Part shown: piece after piece, positions 20,033 to 32,060 of the stretch | How the letters are laid out: every line of letters starts with the position of its first letter | Numbering within the stretch: position 1 is the stretch's first letter | From: Sycobia sp. Sy_11 | Taxonomy: Eukaryota; Arthropoda; Insecta; Hymenoptera; Epichrysomallidae | NCBI GenBank assembly: GCA_018907035.1 | Contig: JACCIC010000094.1 | Coordinates: 310,001-374,000, forward strand | Direction: 5' to 3' | Length of the DNA stretch: 64,000 nt | Notes under the pieces: generated by a model | What the model saw: the letters and a program-made list of their open reading frames with translations, nothing else | Told to the model about the DNA's origin: nothing | Databases searched by the model: none | Position numbers and translations under genes: made by a program

Positions 20033-21267
20033 ATTCGACAGGGTATGGCATGACGGGCTCGTCTTCAAGCCCATTGCCCATGACATCCCCCATTATTTGA
20101 TCGGGATAATAAAGTCGTTCCTATCAGACCGATTTATTCGAGTTAGGGTAGACAACTGCCTTTCCGCTCCAAGGGCCATCTCAGCCGGCGTCCCTCAAGG
20201 GTCTAAGCTCTCCCCCCTACTTTTTACTTTTTTCTGCCATGATCTTCCCATACACGATACAATTACCACGGCACTCTACGCGGACGATATTGCCCTCATA
20301 GACGCCACTAAAACAATCTGCCACAGCACCTCAAGGCTAAACAGATTTCTCCCACACCTCATCAACTGGTACTCACGGTGGAGACTCTCCATCAACGAGA
20401 GCAAGTCCAGTGCAATCTTCATCTCCCGTAAAAACCGCACCCCTCCAAAAATAACGATCAAAGGCTCCTCCATCCCGTGAAGCCAATCGGTCAAATACCT
20501 CGGAGTGACGATCGACAGGAACCTATCCTGGAACAAACACCTCCGCCTCACCAGGAGCAAAATGCTAGAAGCCTTCTTAACGTTCAAACCTTTCTTCCAT
20601 AGCAAAACCTGTCATCCAGAACAAAGGCCGGAGCCTTCTCCGCCATCATCAAGAACATTGCCACATACGTCATCCCCATCTGGGGGTCCATCCCCCTAGA
20701 AAGACTTCAACGAATCCAAGGCACCTAAATGAGGCTGCTACGCTCATCCCTGAACAACCCTTCGTACTTAAGGAACACTCAAGTACTTAAGGAAACTAAC
20801 CTTCTTTCTCTCAATGACTACTCGAACAAATTCGCCAAATATTTGAGAGATTCAATTAAACAGCACCCGAACTCAGGAATCCAATCCCTGAGTAGTATCC
20901 GTCCTAAATCGACGGATCGCTACAGGAGGCCTTGCCACCTGTTCAGCGATCCGTAATCCCATCAGCCACTACCGGCCACTTCGTGCTTCGTTTTCGTACG
21001 TAAGCCCTGCCCCCAAGAAGGCAGAGCCCTTAAACTCACCAATTCCTCCCCTATCCACATCCCACTCCTAACCCCCACGCCCTACACCGTTCCGTTTAAT
21101 AATATTTTATCCTAACAGGTAAAGGGAATGATACCTCCGGGTAGGAATCCCTGTGGGGAGGGGTTTTAGTCGGTAGGCATACGAGCAAAGGCTCCATGAA
21201 TCCGACACTACCTCTCTTAGAGAGGTGTCTTTAGAAGATTTCCCCTCCCCGCGGCACAAAAAAAACA
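20033..21267 (+). mobile_element. 5'-truncated Jockey-like LINE with target duplication
   Basis: Insertion of about 1.24 kb bounded by the 12-bp duplication AAACGAATGTTC (20021-20032 and 21268-21279), ending in an A-rich tail with a few C. The 5' end is truncated inside the reverse transcriptase. The equivalent place in segment A (about 6352-6363) is empty. The 3' UTR (20957-21250) contains a GGGGAGGGG patch and its 3' part recurs in segment C. Confidence 0.9.
20038..20956 (+). pseudogene. Jockey-like LINE reverse transcriptase, C-terminal part
   Basis: The reading begins at RVWHDGLVFK (just after the first catalytic aspartate region) and runs through IIKSFLSDR, AGVPQGSKLSPLLF and LYADDIAL, where the YADD catalytic pair is intact. 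A TGA (20478-20480), probably a former Trp codon, precedes SVKYLGVTIDRNLSW in the same frame. Later pieces (IATYVIPIWGSIPLERLQRIQG at about 20655-20725, then the LLSLNDYSNKFAKYL block) need a frame change near 20605 and a stop at 20726. It is 5'-truncated and inactive. Clade assigned from motif style. Confidence 0.8.
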
Positions 21268-21434
21268 AAACGAATGTTCGTATCGAACTTTGGGATTCGT
21301 ATCCTAAAGGAGGTGTGACGATTAGTCGGTATTACCTTTTTTGTTCTTCAGGTTAATCTGACATTACTCCCACGCCTTATGGATATCTTTTGATTTTTGT
21401 AAATTTTATTTTCTCTTACGGGGGAAATCCTCTC

Positions 21435-21436
21435 TT

Positions 21437-21479
<43 letters not shown>

Positions 21480-21480
21480 C
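21435..21480 (+). repeat. (CT)n microsatellite of segment B
   Basis: CT run of about 38 bases with a CCCTCT start, equivalent to those of segments A and C. Confidence 0.95.
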
Positions 21481-22245
21481 TTTATAAAATCGTTCTTTAT
21501 AAATGCTCGCTCTTTATAAATGCCAAATCATACTGAATATAGTTTGTGACGACAAATTATATTTTTATTTTTATAAATTCTATTAACTTCAGAATTGTGA
21601 CAAGAGCCTATGCTTTTTTAAGTTTGAACAAAAGAAATAATGGTAAAATAGGTTTCTATACCAACAACCTCGAAACTATGTAGGATTCATATATATATAA
21701 TATATCAGCACCTCTGCATAAATGCATAAAAAGGCAATATCCATCGTCTGCTTAAAAAATAAGTTATTCGCATACCAACATTTTGCTTCAATTTCAGTTG
21801 GCATCGCTACGAAAATATTCACGGTATCTAATTGGAAAAACAAAAATATAGGAAATATGTATGTATGTGTATAATGCATATATGTCCAAGTGTCTCTGAA
21901 CAACTTCTACGGGGTATTTCGTGTTTTAACCCCACTGTTGCCGATATCTGCTGAAAATATATTAAAAAAAAAAAAAAAAAAAAAAACGATATATGGCAGA
22001 ATACTTTCGGTTTGTACGATCTTAAACTAAAGGACCAGTAAACGTTGTAAACACTCGGACGCACGGGATGAAATATATGGTAAATTTAGTGTCGATGCGA
22101 CAAGAGAAAGAAGAATAGTGTTTAATGCTCACAGTCGGTTAATAGCCCGGTCTGAGAGGTATACCAGAGAATTTATCAAGGCAGCTGTCAATTGCGTGCG
22201 GCATATGTGAAGAGAAACTGCTCAGCGTTTCGTTCTGAGTGAGAA

Positions 22246-22402
22246 TATCATATCATATCGTATCGTATCGTATCGTATCGTATCGTAGCGTACCGTACCG
22301 TACCGTACCGTACCGTACCGTACCATACCGTACCATACCGTACCGCACCGTACCGCACCGTACCGCACCGTACCGCACCGCACCGTACCGCACCGTACCG
22401 CC
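22246..22402. repeat. Pentamer satellite of segment B/C junction
   Basis: Shorter array with the same graded order: TCATA, then TCGTA, then CCGTA, then CCGTA/CCGCA. It is joined to the LINE 3' fragment at the same base as in segment A (CCGCCAAAAATCTGAGAG). Confidence 0.95.
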
Positions 22403-22993
22403 AAAAATCTGAGAGATTCAATTAAACAGCACCCGAACTCAGGAATCCAATCCCGAGTAGTATCCGTCCTAAATCGACGGATCGCTACAGGAGGCCTTGC
22501 CACCTGTTCAGCGATCCGTAACCCCATCAGCCACTACCGGCCACTCCGTGCTTCGTTTTCGTACGTAAGCCTCTGCCCCCAAGAAGGCAGAACCCTTAAA
22601 CTCACCAATTCCTCCCCTATCCAAATCCCACTCCTAACCCCCACGCCCTACACCGTTCCGTTTAATAATATTTTATCCTAACAGGTAAAGGGAATGATAC
22701 CTCCGAGTAGGAATCCCTGTGGGGAGGGGTTTTAGTCGGTACGCATACGAGCAAAGGCTCCATGAATCCGACACTACCTTTCTTAGAGAGGTGTCTTTAG
22801 AAGATTTCCCCTCCCCGGGCACAAAAAAAAAAAAACAAAAAAAACGAATGTTCGTATCGAACTTTGGGATTCGTATCCTAAAGGAGGTGTGACGTTTTGT
22901 CGGTATTACCTTTTTTATTCTTCAGGTTAATCTGACATTACATCTTCTGATTTGTGTAAATTTTATTTTCTCTTACGGGGGAAATTCTCTCTT

Positions 22994-23036
<43 letters not shown>

Positions 23037-23224
23037 ATAAAATGGTTCTGTATGCCAAATCATACTGAATATAGTTTGTGACGACAAATTATATTTTTAT
23101 TTTTATACATTCTATTAACTTCAGAATTGTGACAAGAGCCTATGCTTTTTTAAGTTTGAACAAAAGAAATAATGGCAAAATAGGTTTCTTTACCAACAAC
23201 CTCGAAACTATGTAGGATTCATAT

Positions 23225-23273
<49 letters not shown>

Positions 23274-23452
23274 CAACACTTCTGCATAAATGCATTAAAA
23301 GGCAATATCCATCGTCTGCTTAAAAAATACGTTATTCGCATACCAACATTTCGCTTGAATTTCAGTTGGCATCGCTACGAAAATATTCACGGTATCTAAT
23401 TGGAAAAACGAAAATATAGGAAATATGTATATATATGTATGTATATGTATAA

Positions 23453-23493
<41 letters not shown>

Positions 23494-23545
23494 TGTATAT
23501 TATATTGTATATAAGATATATACACCGTGTAATTTCGTGTTTTAA
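22403..23545 (+). repeat. Compound tandem segment C (partial)
   Basis: Starts with a LINE 3' end (22403 to about 22838) and continues with ACGAATGTTCGTATCGAAC, GATTCGTATCCTAAAGGAGG, a (CT)n tract (about 22999-23033), two (TA)n tracts (about 23226-23268 and 23457-23492) and the foldback left edge (about 23290-23420). It ends at CGTGTTTTAACCCC, after which similarity to segment B stops. From the LINE fragment onward B and C form a tandem duplication with a period of about 1.56 kb. Confidence 0.8.
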
Positions 23546-24590
23546 CCCCCTGTGACTTTTCCTATTTGCGAAACTGAAAGACCTAGGAAAGGACCGTGTT
23601 TTACTACGATTGATGATATATATGGCTAATTTTTAGACGTATTGGTGTTGCGTGAAAAACTTGTTTTATTTGCAGAGATTACCGGTTTCGATTAATCTAC
23701 CACAGAATGTGCGAAAACTACACGTGAACGCGCTGTTCGACCTCGTTTAATTAATTTTTTCAAATACGCCATTGTAAAAGGCAGCCACTTTGTGTACTTG
23801 CTTGGAACTATATTATTTTAATTAATTATATTTATTGATTTTTGGGAAATTTTTTTTTCACCTTTTTTCATGGAAATTGAAATTAGTAGTATATAAATAT
23901 TGAACGTTAAGATAATGAACATATTTTAATGAGTTTTAATACAGCTAATGGAATATCATTAATACAATAATAAAATTGAATGATCCAAACGCAACTTACG
24001 CCCATGACTCAGATTCGAAATTTTGTATACTATACAATTGCATTGTATAGATAATTGGTTGTATAATGTCTGGTCTTCCATTTGGTGAAATATGTCGAAA
24101 CAAATCTATCTAATAATTAATAAATTAATCCTCAATATGATTATTGTATTATATTTCATAGTATTTCATACTTTCGTTATGATAGCTTGAACGCTCTTCA
24201 ATTTATAAATAATTATATAAAAGCTATTAATATTATTGTTTAAATGAAAAACAGATTTGATTCTCTCATAAAATTATTTAAATTAACTAATTTTCTTAGT
24301 TATCTAATTATGTTTAACATATAAAGTAGAAATAGTTGATTATTATTTTTACATATTTTTGATAATTTTTTCAAAATTATACATAATGATAATATAAATT
24401 TGAATTGTTTTGATAATTATATTTAAATGTCACAAAATTTTAATATTCCATTCATGGTAAAGCAGATAAAACGTGCCATTATTGTAGATTTTTTATGATC
24501 CGTACAATTTAGAAGAACGTAATTAGCCAGTGACGTTGAACTTTTATAATTATTCAGATGAAATTACTAGTTAGATTCGAATTTTTGCAT
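23546..24590. other. Spacer upstream of the P450 gene
   Basis: AT-rich with stops in every frame. No gene, RNA or element end is recognised. It lies between the repeat block and the P450 promoter. Confidence 0.5.
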
Positions 24591-24597
24591 AAAAGCA

Positions 24598-24604
24598 TAT
24601 AAAA
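24598..24604 (+). promoter_or_regulatory. Candidate TATA box of the P450 gene
   Basis: TATAAAA about 400 bases before the start codon. A possible untranslated first exon follows, with a donor-like ATG|GTATGT at about 24661, and an acceptor-like ATACAG at 24981-24986 just before the coding start. This is inference from consensus only. Confidence 0.35.
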
Positions 24605-24996
24605 CTTTTGTGAAATTACATGCCAATGACAGAGTAATAAAACAAAGTAAAAACGAGCATGGTATGTAATTATATATTCTAATACTTAATGCTAGAATTA
24701 TTTTGCAATAATTTGATCGTGACATTTTCGTTTTGTAACTATTACAAAAATGATGTAACTTAGATAATGAATAATTAAGATTCGCTTCTATTCAGATGAA
24801 TTTATCTTAAGTCATCTACTTTCGAATACATATTACCCCAAGAAATTCGCTCCTGTGGCTCATTTCACAAAGATTCACGTTTAGTTGTATGTCCATATTT
24901 TCAAAAAAGTGCAATAAAAGTAAAAATAGTTATATCTACTTACATTAAATATACATTCGTATTAATTAAATAAAACGTAAATACAGTAGCAAAAAT

Positions 24997-27900
24997 ATGT
25001 GTCAGTTTATTGAAAGTGTGGTTTCTTCGAAGATTTTTTGGCTTACCGCCATTATAATTGCAATTTACCTGTATGTTAAAAAAATTAGTTATTCCTATTG
25101 GAAAAAATTCGGTGTACCGCACCATGAACCGATCTTCCCTTTCGGTAATTTTACCAGTGAATTTTTCATGAAAAAAATAACATTTGGTAAGTAATAAATT
25201 CCAGTTTGTTGAAACAAGATCTTAACTTTTTAAATGTCAATTTAAGCACTTCCTTAAGTTTTTACATTTTTCAACAGGATAAATCTTCATTAAAAGATTG
25301 TACAATCGTAAATTAATAAATCCATAATAAATAAAAAAATATAAAAATTAATTTCTATAGGCCGTATTCAAACTTTCATGTTCTTCAAATAAATACTACT
25401 GCTACTTATTTTTTCTTTCATAGGACTATATTTTCTAAGATTGTTTTCCTCCTTTAAAATATTCAACAATTGACCAAACTTATTATACTATTATTAATTT
25501 AAGGACTATTATAATTATGATAGAAATACTAAATTGTTGTTAAATTCTATTTTCTTTTCTTTTTTTATAAAGCGTAGATTTTAGTTGCCTGCAAATGCTA
25601 TTTTTACTTATTCATTCTAATTTAAAACTCTATAGTTTATTGATTGTATGCTCTGACTAGCGAGTATTTTAATAATGTAGGTGTCTGAATACCGATTATT
25701 TTAATCTTCTAGGAGTGCTAGATTACATTTTTTTATTATTTTGCGATGGAGATCTTATCTTATATTAATAGAAATTGCGATTTTTTATTAGTATCAGCTA
25801 TTTATAAATTTTGTGCTGATAAAAATAGATGATAGAAACAAATCTGTTCAAATAACAGGTTGACTAACGTTTGCACATACATTTATTGTCCGTCAACGTC
25901 AACAATACGCTGCAATTTGTATTTCAGACATCTTTAATTGATATACTCTCAAAGTTTTGGATTTTAGTACCAAACTTAAGACCAAATATATTCAATATAG
26001 ACCGATGCGGAAATTATTACAAACAGTCACTTTTAAAATAAATTATGCAAAAGCTGCTGATATGAAGTATACCTTCTCCTCAAAGTCTTGACACTAAAAT
26101 TGCTGTTTTAAACTATATCAAGCTACTATCGCTCTATACTGAAACAGATTGTATCTTTTAACAATACGCGAATGAATACCAATACCGAATTTCAATGAAA
26201 AATTAAGATAGAGCTAAATTAACATTTTCTCAATGGGTTCAATGAGAAGTTCATTGTTCAATGAACAATAATTGATCGTTCTTTTAAATTGACTGGGCAT
26301 AAAGTCATCGATATTTATGATTGTTGCAACAAAAACAATGTCTACATGCATGCATCTTCATCTAAACTGATTTACGAATGTAACATGTTCTCTCGTTTGA
26401 CGGGAATCATTTGGGAATTCAAGTTTACCTGCACGCTTATGTGGCAGACAAAAAGGATACCGGTGGTACTGCCAATTTACTTATTTGAAGTATATTTTAT
26501 ATTGAGCGTAAAAATATTTCCTTACAGGCAATTTTCTGAAAAAGAGCTACTCGGATTTCAAGAACCATCCCTTTCATGGTGTCTATACATTTCATAAGCC
26601 AATTTTGATGATTAACGATCCTGAACTCATAAAACAGATTTTAATCAAAGATTTCAATAAATTTGTTGATCGAGGAGTATACTACAATCAAAAAGTAGAT
26701 CCTTTATCCGCAAATCTATTTTTCATGGAAGGAGATAAATGGAGAATAGCAAGAGCAAAACTGTCACCAACCTTCACTAGTATAAAACTAAAGTGCATGT
26801 TTCCTATCTTGACAGAAATTGGCGATGAAATAATTAATGCTTGCGATGAATCTTTATTGAAATCAGATATAATAGAAATGAAAAATTTGATGGCAAGGCA
26901 AGTAAAATAATTTTTGAAAGTATAATATTATATCATAGAATTGTGATTAATTCAAAATCATAATTACTTAAAAAGTCCTTGGCATTTTTGGCTTATTAAT
27001 GATAATTAAAAAAGAAGCATTATAGACATAAATATTACTGGAAACGAATAATTTTTACAAGTTTGTATGTATAGTAAAGAAAATAATCTTAAAAATATTA
27101 TTGAAAAACGTATTTTAAACTTTAATTTAGACAGTCTTTTCTGTAGGAAATAAAATTCTTTTAGAACAAAATAGTCTATAAATGTGCTTATACCAGATTT
27201 ACCATGGAATAAATTATCACTGATTATATCAAAATTTTATTTATATACATAAACGACTGTCACTAATGTATAATATTAGTACGCAAATTAAATTATCCTA
27301 TATTTTGTAAAATCAACTATCTAATTATATAATAATAAATATAATAAAAAAAAACTGAAGAACCGGGAGAAATTGTTATCTTTTTAAAAGGAAACTATGT
27401 TATGAAGTAAAAGTAATAAGATTACTATTTACAGTATCGATACAATAAAAATTTATTTAGTTTCCATATAAAAATTATAAAGAACTTGAAATAATTAATG
27501 AATTATATCATTAAAAATATGTACAAAATTAATTTCAAAATTTTGTATTATCGATTTAATAAATAATATTCAAAATATTATCATTTTAGATATACTATAG
27601 ATGTAATCTTCAGTGTTGCTTTTGGATTTAACAGTAATACTTTAAGGGGGCAGGGTTCTGAATTTTATTATTACGGAAATCTGGCTATAGAAAACACACC
27701 GATTCGAAATTTGCTGATCTTCTTCATACCAACTGTTTGCAAACTCCTTGGAATAGCAACTCTTAATTCGAAGGCAACTAATTTCTTTAAAGCGTTATTT
27801 GCCGAAATGGTCGAGAAGCGCAGGATGTCTAAAGAAAAACGTCAAGACTTTTTAAATTTTCTGATAGAATTAATGGATTATGAACAAATAGTTGAATCTC

Positions 27901-30900
27901 CAAATTCTATGGACAAAGCACTTGTTGGTAATTATCTTTTATTATTGTATATAGGGTTCCTTTAGACATCTACGTATGCTCTATTCAAAATACTATAAAA
28001 TATTTAATATTTATTTTGTTGTTTGAAATTGTTTGAAAAATATCCAAAGCACAATTAATTTTTAAATATTGTTGTTTATTTTGTATTGAATGTTTTACGA
28101 GGTAATTAAATTTTTTTAGTTTATTCTTAATTTTTGTTTAATTTTAATTTATATTGATATTTATATATTTCAATCTAATTATTATAGTTTCTTTTACAAA
28201 TATTTGCATTGTAACTATCTACAGCATACTGCAGATGTTTTTTTTTAAAAATACATGTTTTTAAAAAAAATTGATATAATAGAATTTTATGCAGATCTGA
28301 GGGCCTTACAAATATTGGTATTTATTGAAGGTCAGTACTGCTTTCCAGAAGGAGTTATTTGGCTAACCATCAGTATATTCTTTGGCTGAGTACTGAAAAG
28401 AGTACTAAACATATACAGTCGACATTTTTCTAATATACGAAATACGTCCGCCAAATTAGTCTAGTGACTAGTATAATACTTTTTTAAGCTTGTTAAAACC
28501 AAAATAAAACGATAATTACACATCACTTAATATAATGCTTATATAAACATTATAAATAATTTGAACGTATTCGATTGCATGCCAATATATAGTAGGCGAA
28601 ACCGCAACGAGTTACACGGGTTTTTTTATTAAAAAGTTTATTATAATTTTGATCATTGCGCCAAGCTATTTACAATAATTTTTAACTATGAATTAAACTA
28701 TATTAATTAATGCAAAACTCGATTGAAAATTTTATCGCTAAAATAAAATTTTCAGATAAAATTACAATGAAAATGGAGTTTTTAGAAGCTGCCGCTGAAG
28801 CCTTTGTTTTTTTTATTGCTGGATTTGAAACTTCATCTTCTATTCTAACGCATATTCTATTTGAACTTGCTTTAAATTACGACGTACAAGTAGAGCTGCA
28901 AAAAGAAATTGACGAGGTTCTCAAGAGTGATGCTGGATTAACCTACGATAGCCTCTTTCAAATGAAATATCTAGATATGGTCATTTCCGGTGAGTAATGT
29001 GTATAGTATAAACTTATTAATAAATTTATAATTAAGAAGATGCGATGTATATGGGGACCTAAAGAACATCGAATATGAGTATTAAATACTATAGCCAAAA
29101 ATATGAAATTTTTTATTTTATAATATAATGAAATCATCACTTAAGATATTAATTTGTGGCTTTTTATTCAAACCATAAGTAGATGCAGTTCAAAGTATCC
29201 GAGATGATATTACCATATACGAACCTATATTTTTGACTTTGTTAACGCTAATGTTATTAATTTAAGTACTTCATTTTCAATATCATTCAATAAAATTGTT
29301 GTTATATTTATTAAGATGACAAGTGGAAGTTATTTTTACCATTTTTTAAATGGTAAATAAATTATTATTAGCAAAAAATTTTTTTTAAAGTCATAGGTAG
29401 TTGTTTCAAAGATTCTAGTCATACGTACAACCTTTTTTATTTATGTAGTATTACATAATGCTAAGCTAATAAAGATTTTAATCGGTCTTACAGTGTTTTT
29501 ACCGAACTCTCCTTGTTTGTAATCATCTCTATAGATTTTTAGGTATTTTAACTCTCTGTGCAGAAAATTTTTAATTCAAAAAATGAAAATTGTATCTACA
29601 ATCTTTTTCATTTTTTTTCAACAATTCGTTGAAAAAAATAATACCTTTGGCATATATAGTGATGCTATCAAATCCAAAATTTCTAAGTCAGTTGGAATTG
29701 CCTACTCGTCGCCAAAATTAGAAATAAAAGTGCAAAAAAGCATAAATAAAAGATTATCCACTGTTACCGCAGAATGTTCTGTAATTCTATGTGCGCTAGA
29801 TATAAATTTTGAAAATCCTGAAAAAATGTTTATAATTTTCTTTGATTCACTGAGCGTTCTACATAAGCTCAGGCCAGCAAATTTTAAAATTACCTCCGTA
29901 GATTCTTAATATAAAATCTAAAATATTAAAATCAAAATTAATTCTATTAGTATAGGATAATTTAACTGCATCCTTTAGGAAAAATTGTTTTCTTCATTTG
30001 CAACGTCAAATGTTTCAAGCCATTTTGGTTTGTCTTCCGGGATTTTATACATTAATTTTCTATAAATTATAAGTGGAAAAAGTATTTTACTGATCACAAT
30101 TGAATTTAAAACCTATTGTACTGTGATTTTTGAGTAATATGGTTATTATGAATAATGAGCAATATAAATTTCATTTGCAAAATGAATTTCATTTTTCAAT
30201 GTAAAAATTATGCTTTTAAATTAGAAAATACTTTAATTCAATAAAAAAAATTAATTCTGAAAAATAACACATTTTGGAAATCCTTTCTCCTGATATGTGG
30301 TTTCAAAGTAATTATAGATTTTTTTTAAATCCGAAAACGACTTTAATTTTTAAAAATTCGAATCTTTTTAATAAAAATCCGAATCGACTTTATAATTTCA
30401 GAGATTGACCCTCATCTAAATTCAAATCTACGCAATTTTTTATAAGTTTCTTAAACGAAAACTTGTGGCCACTTCTAAGATTTTTTGAAAAATTGTAGAC
30501 ATGCCGTCTCACTTATGTAAAACTATTGATATATCAGTAGCCAATAAGCAGTAGACAAAATTTTATTTAAAAAAATTTATTTTATTTATCTTTTTGTTCG
30601 TTGATAGATATAATCAGAGTGAGTCATGTTTCCAAGTTATGATATATACCGTTTTTCTTCTTTTTTTGTTGAATTTTAAAAATTACTTCTCTGACTTTCA
30701 CTAACTTCAATACTAGAAGTGCACATTTATTTTCACTTTAATAATCTCAATTTTGACACTCAATATTCAGAATTATTATTAGTGCGCTTACATCATAGAT
30801 TCAGTACAATACTGTATTTTTCCCTACCTTAATAATCGAAATGAAGAGCCGGCTACAATCCAAGGCATGTAACACAGTCTTAGGCGAGGTCTTAGGTGTA

Positions 30901-32003
30901 GACATAGAATACCCCGAAATACGTTAAAGCACCTAAAATAGATTAGATACGTCTAATTATCTTTTTTGCATTTTCTCTAATAAAGAATGCATCTTAACAG
31001 ATAGTATAATATTTTATGAATAGTAGTAATTGATAATTCCAACCCTAATTATAACAATAAATAATCATAAATTCTTATGTCGATTGTTTTTTAACAAACT
31101 AATAAATATGTTTGTCGGTTTTACAGTTGCATTATAATAACAGTCACACGTCCTAGTTTATATTTACCTTCGAAGAATTTATGAATCTGAAATATCAAAA
31201 TTATTATGACTATACCTATCCTGAAAGAATTATCTGACGAGCAAAGGACAATCTGACTGCCCCTTCACCAACTTATTCATCATGCACTCTAGCCCCATGC
31301 TTTTTTCCTTTCATATTAATATAGAATAATAAATGTTATCTCATTTACTTAGCTTTAGTATAGAGAGTACTGAAATCATAAGATTTATTATCATTTGTAA
31401 ATTATCAAAATTATCACGTGAACGACAATATATTTTACTGCAAACTTGAAAACAAAATTGAAATGACTAATTCTTATAAGTTAATTGGATATTTTATGAT
31501 GCAGTGAAAAATATTATTGTTTGAAATTAAGACTTCATGATTTGATTGGGTGTACTATCTTTATTTACAGATATACCGTTAGAGCTTTTAGACGAAATCA
31601 ATGGATTTTATGGCATAATTTTTTATTTTAATAATTCTTTTTATGAACATAAATATGGATATCTAATGCTTGGTCTAAATATTGCTTTGTCTAAGTTGGA
31701 TTTTGAGCTAATAATTTTGAAAAGATAGGTCAACGATATATTTATAATTGTTTTTGAAAGTTTTATTTATTGATAATAGCAAAGTAAAATTCAACTGGTA
31801 TAGAAAACCGACATGGTCAGTAAGATTACTGAATTTTATTTCATCTGGAATATCTGGATTTTAGTTCACACTAACAGATGGAATACACGATGAGAACGCT
31901 AAGAATTGTAATTTATCAATAATAATTAGCCAATTGAATTTCTAGATAAAATAATTACTGAAAGGATGTATGAAATTTAACATAATGCCTGTAAAACGGT
32001 GTA

Positions 32004-32060
<57 letters not shown>

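Larger units (their letters stand above)
19915..22402 (+). repeat. Compound tandem segment B (right part)
   Basis: Continuation of segment B after the BEL insertion; its left edge is 11640-11708. It has the GGCCACTACGTGGCG block (about 19945), a LINE insertion (20033-21267), the GATTCGTATCCTAAAGGAGG block (21294-21313), the (CT)n tract, the left foldback edge (about 21730-21870), one minisatellite unit (about 21887-21934), ATATCTGCTGAAAATATATT (about 21944), the 280-bp spacer and pentamer satellite (22246-22402). The ~1.9-kb foldback of segment A is reduced here to about 200 bases. Confidence 0.8.

Noticed and set aside
22222..22527. 101-codon minus-strand frame
   Set aside because: Satellite plus the antisense of a LINE 3' end.
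26289..26597. 102-codon frame overlapping P450 exon 2
   Set aside because: It reads through the intron and enters the exon in the wrong frame; the P450 frame starts at 26528 after the AG acceptor.
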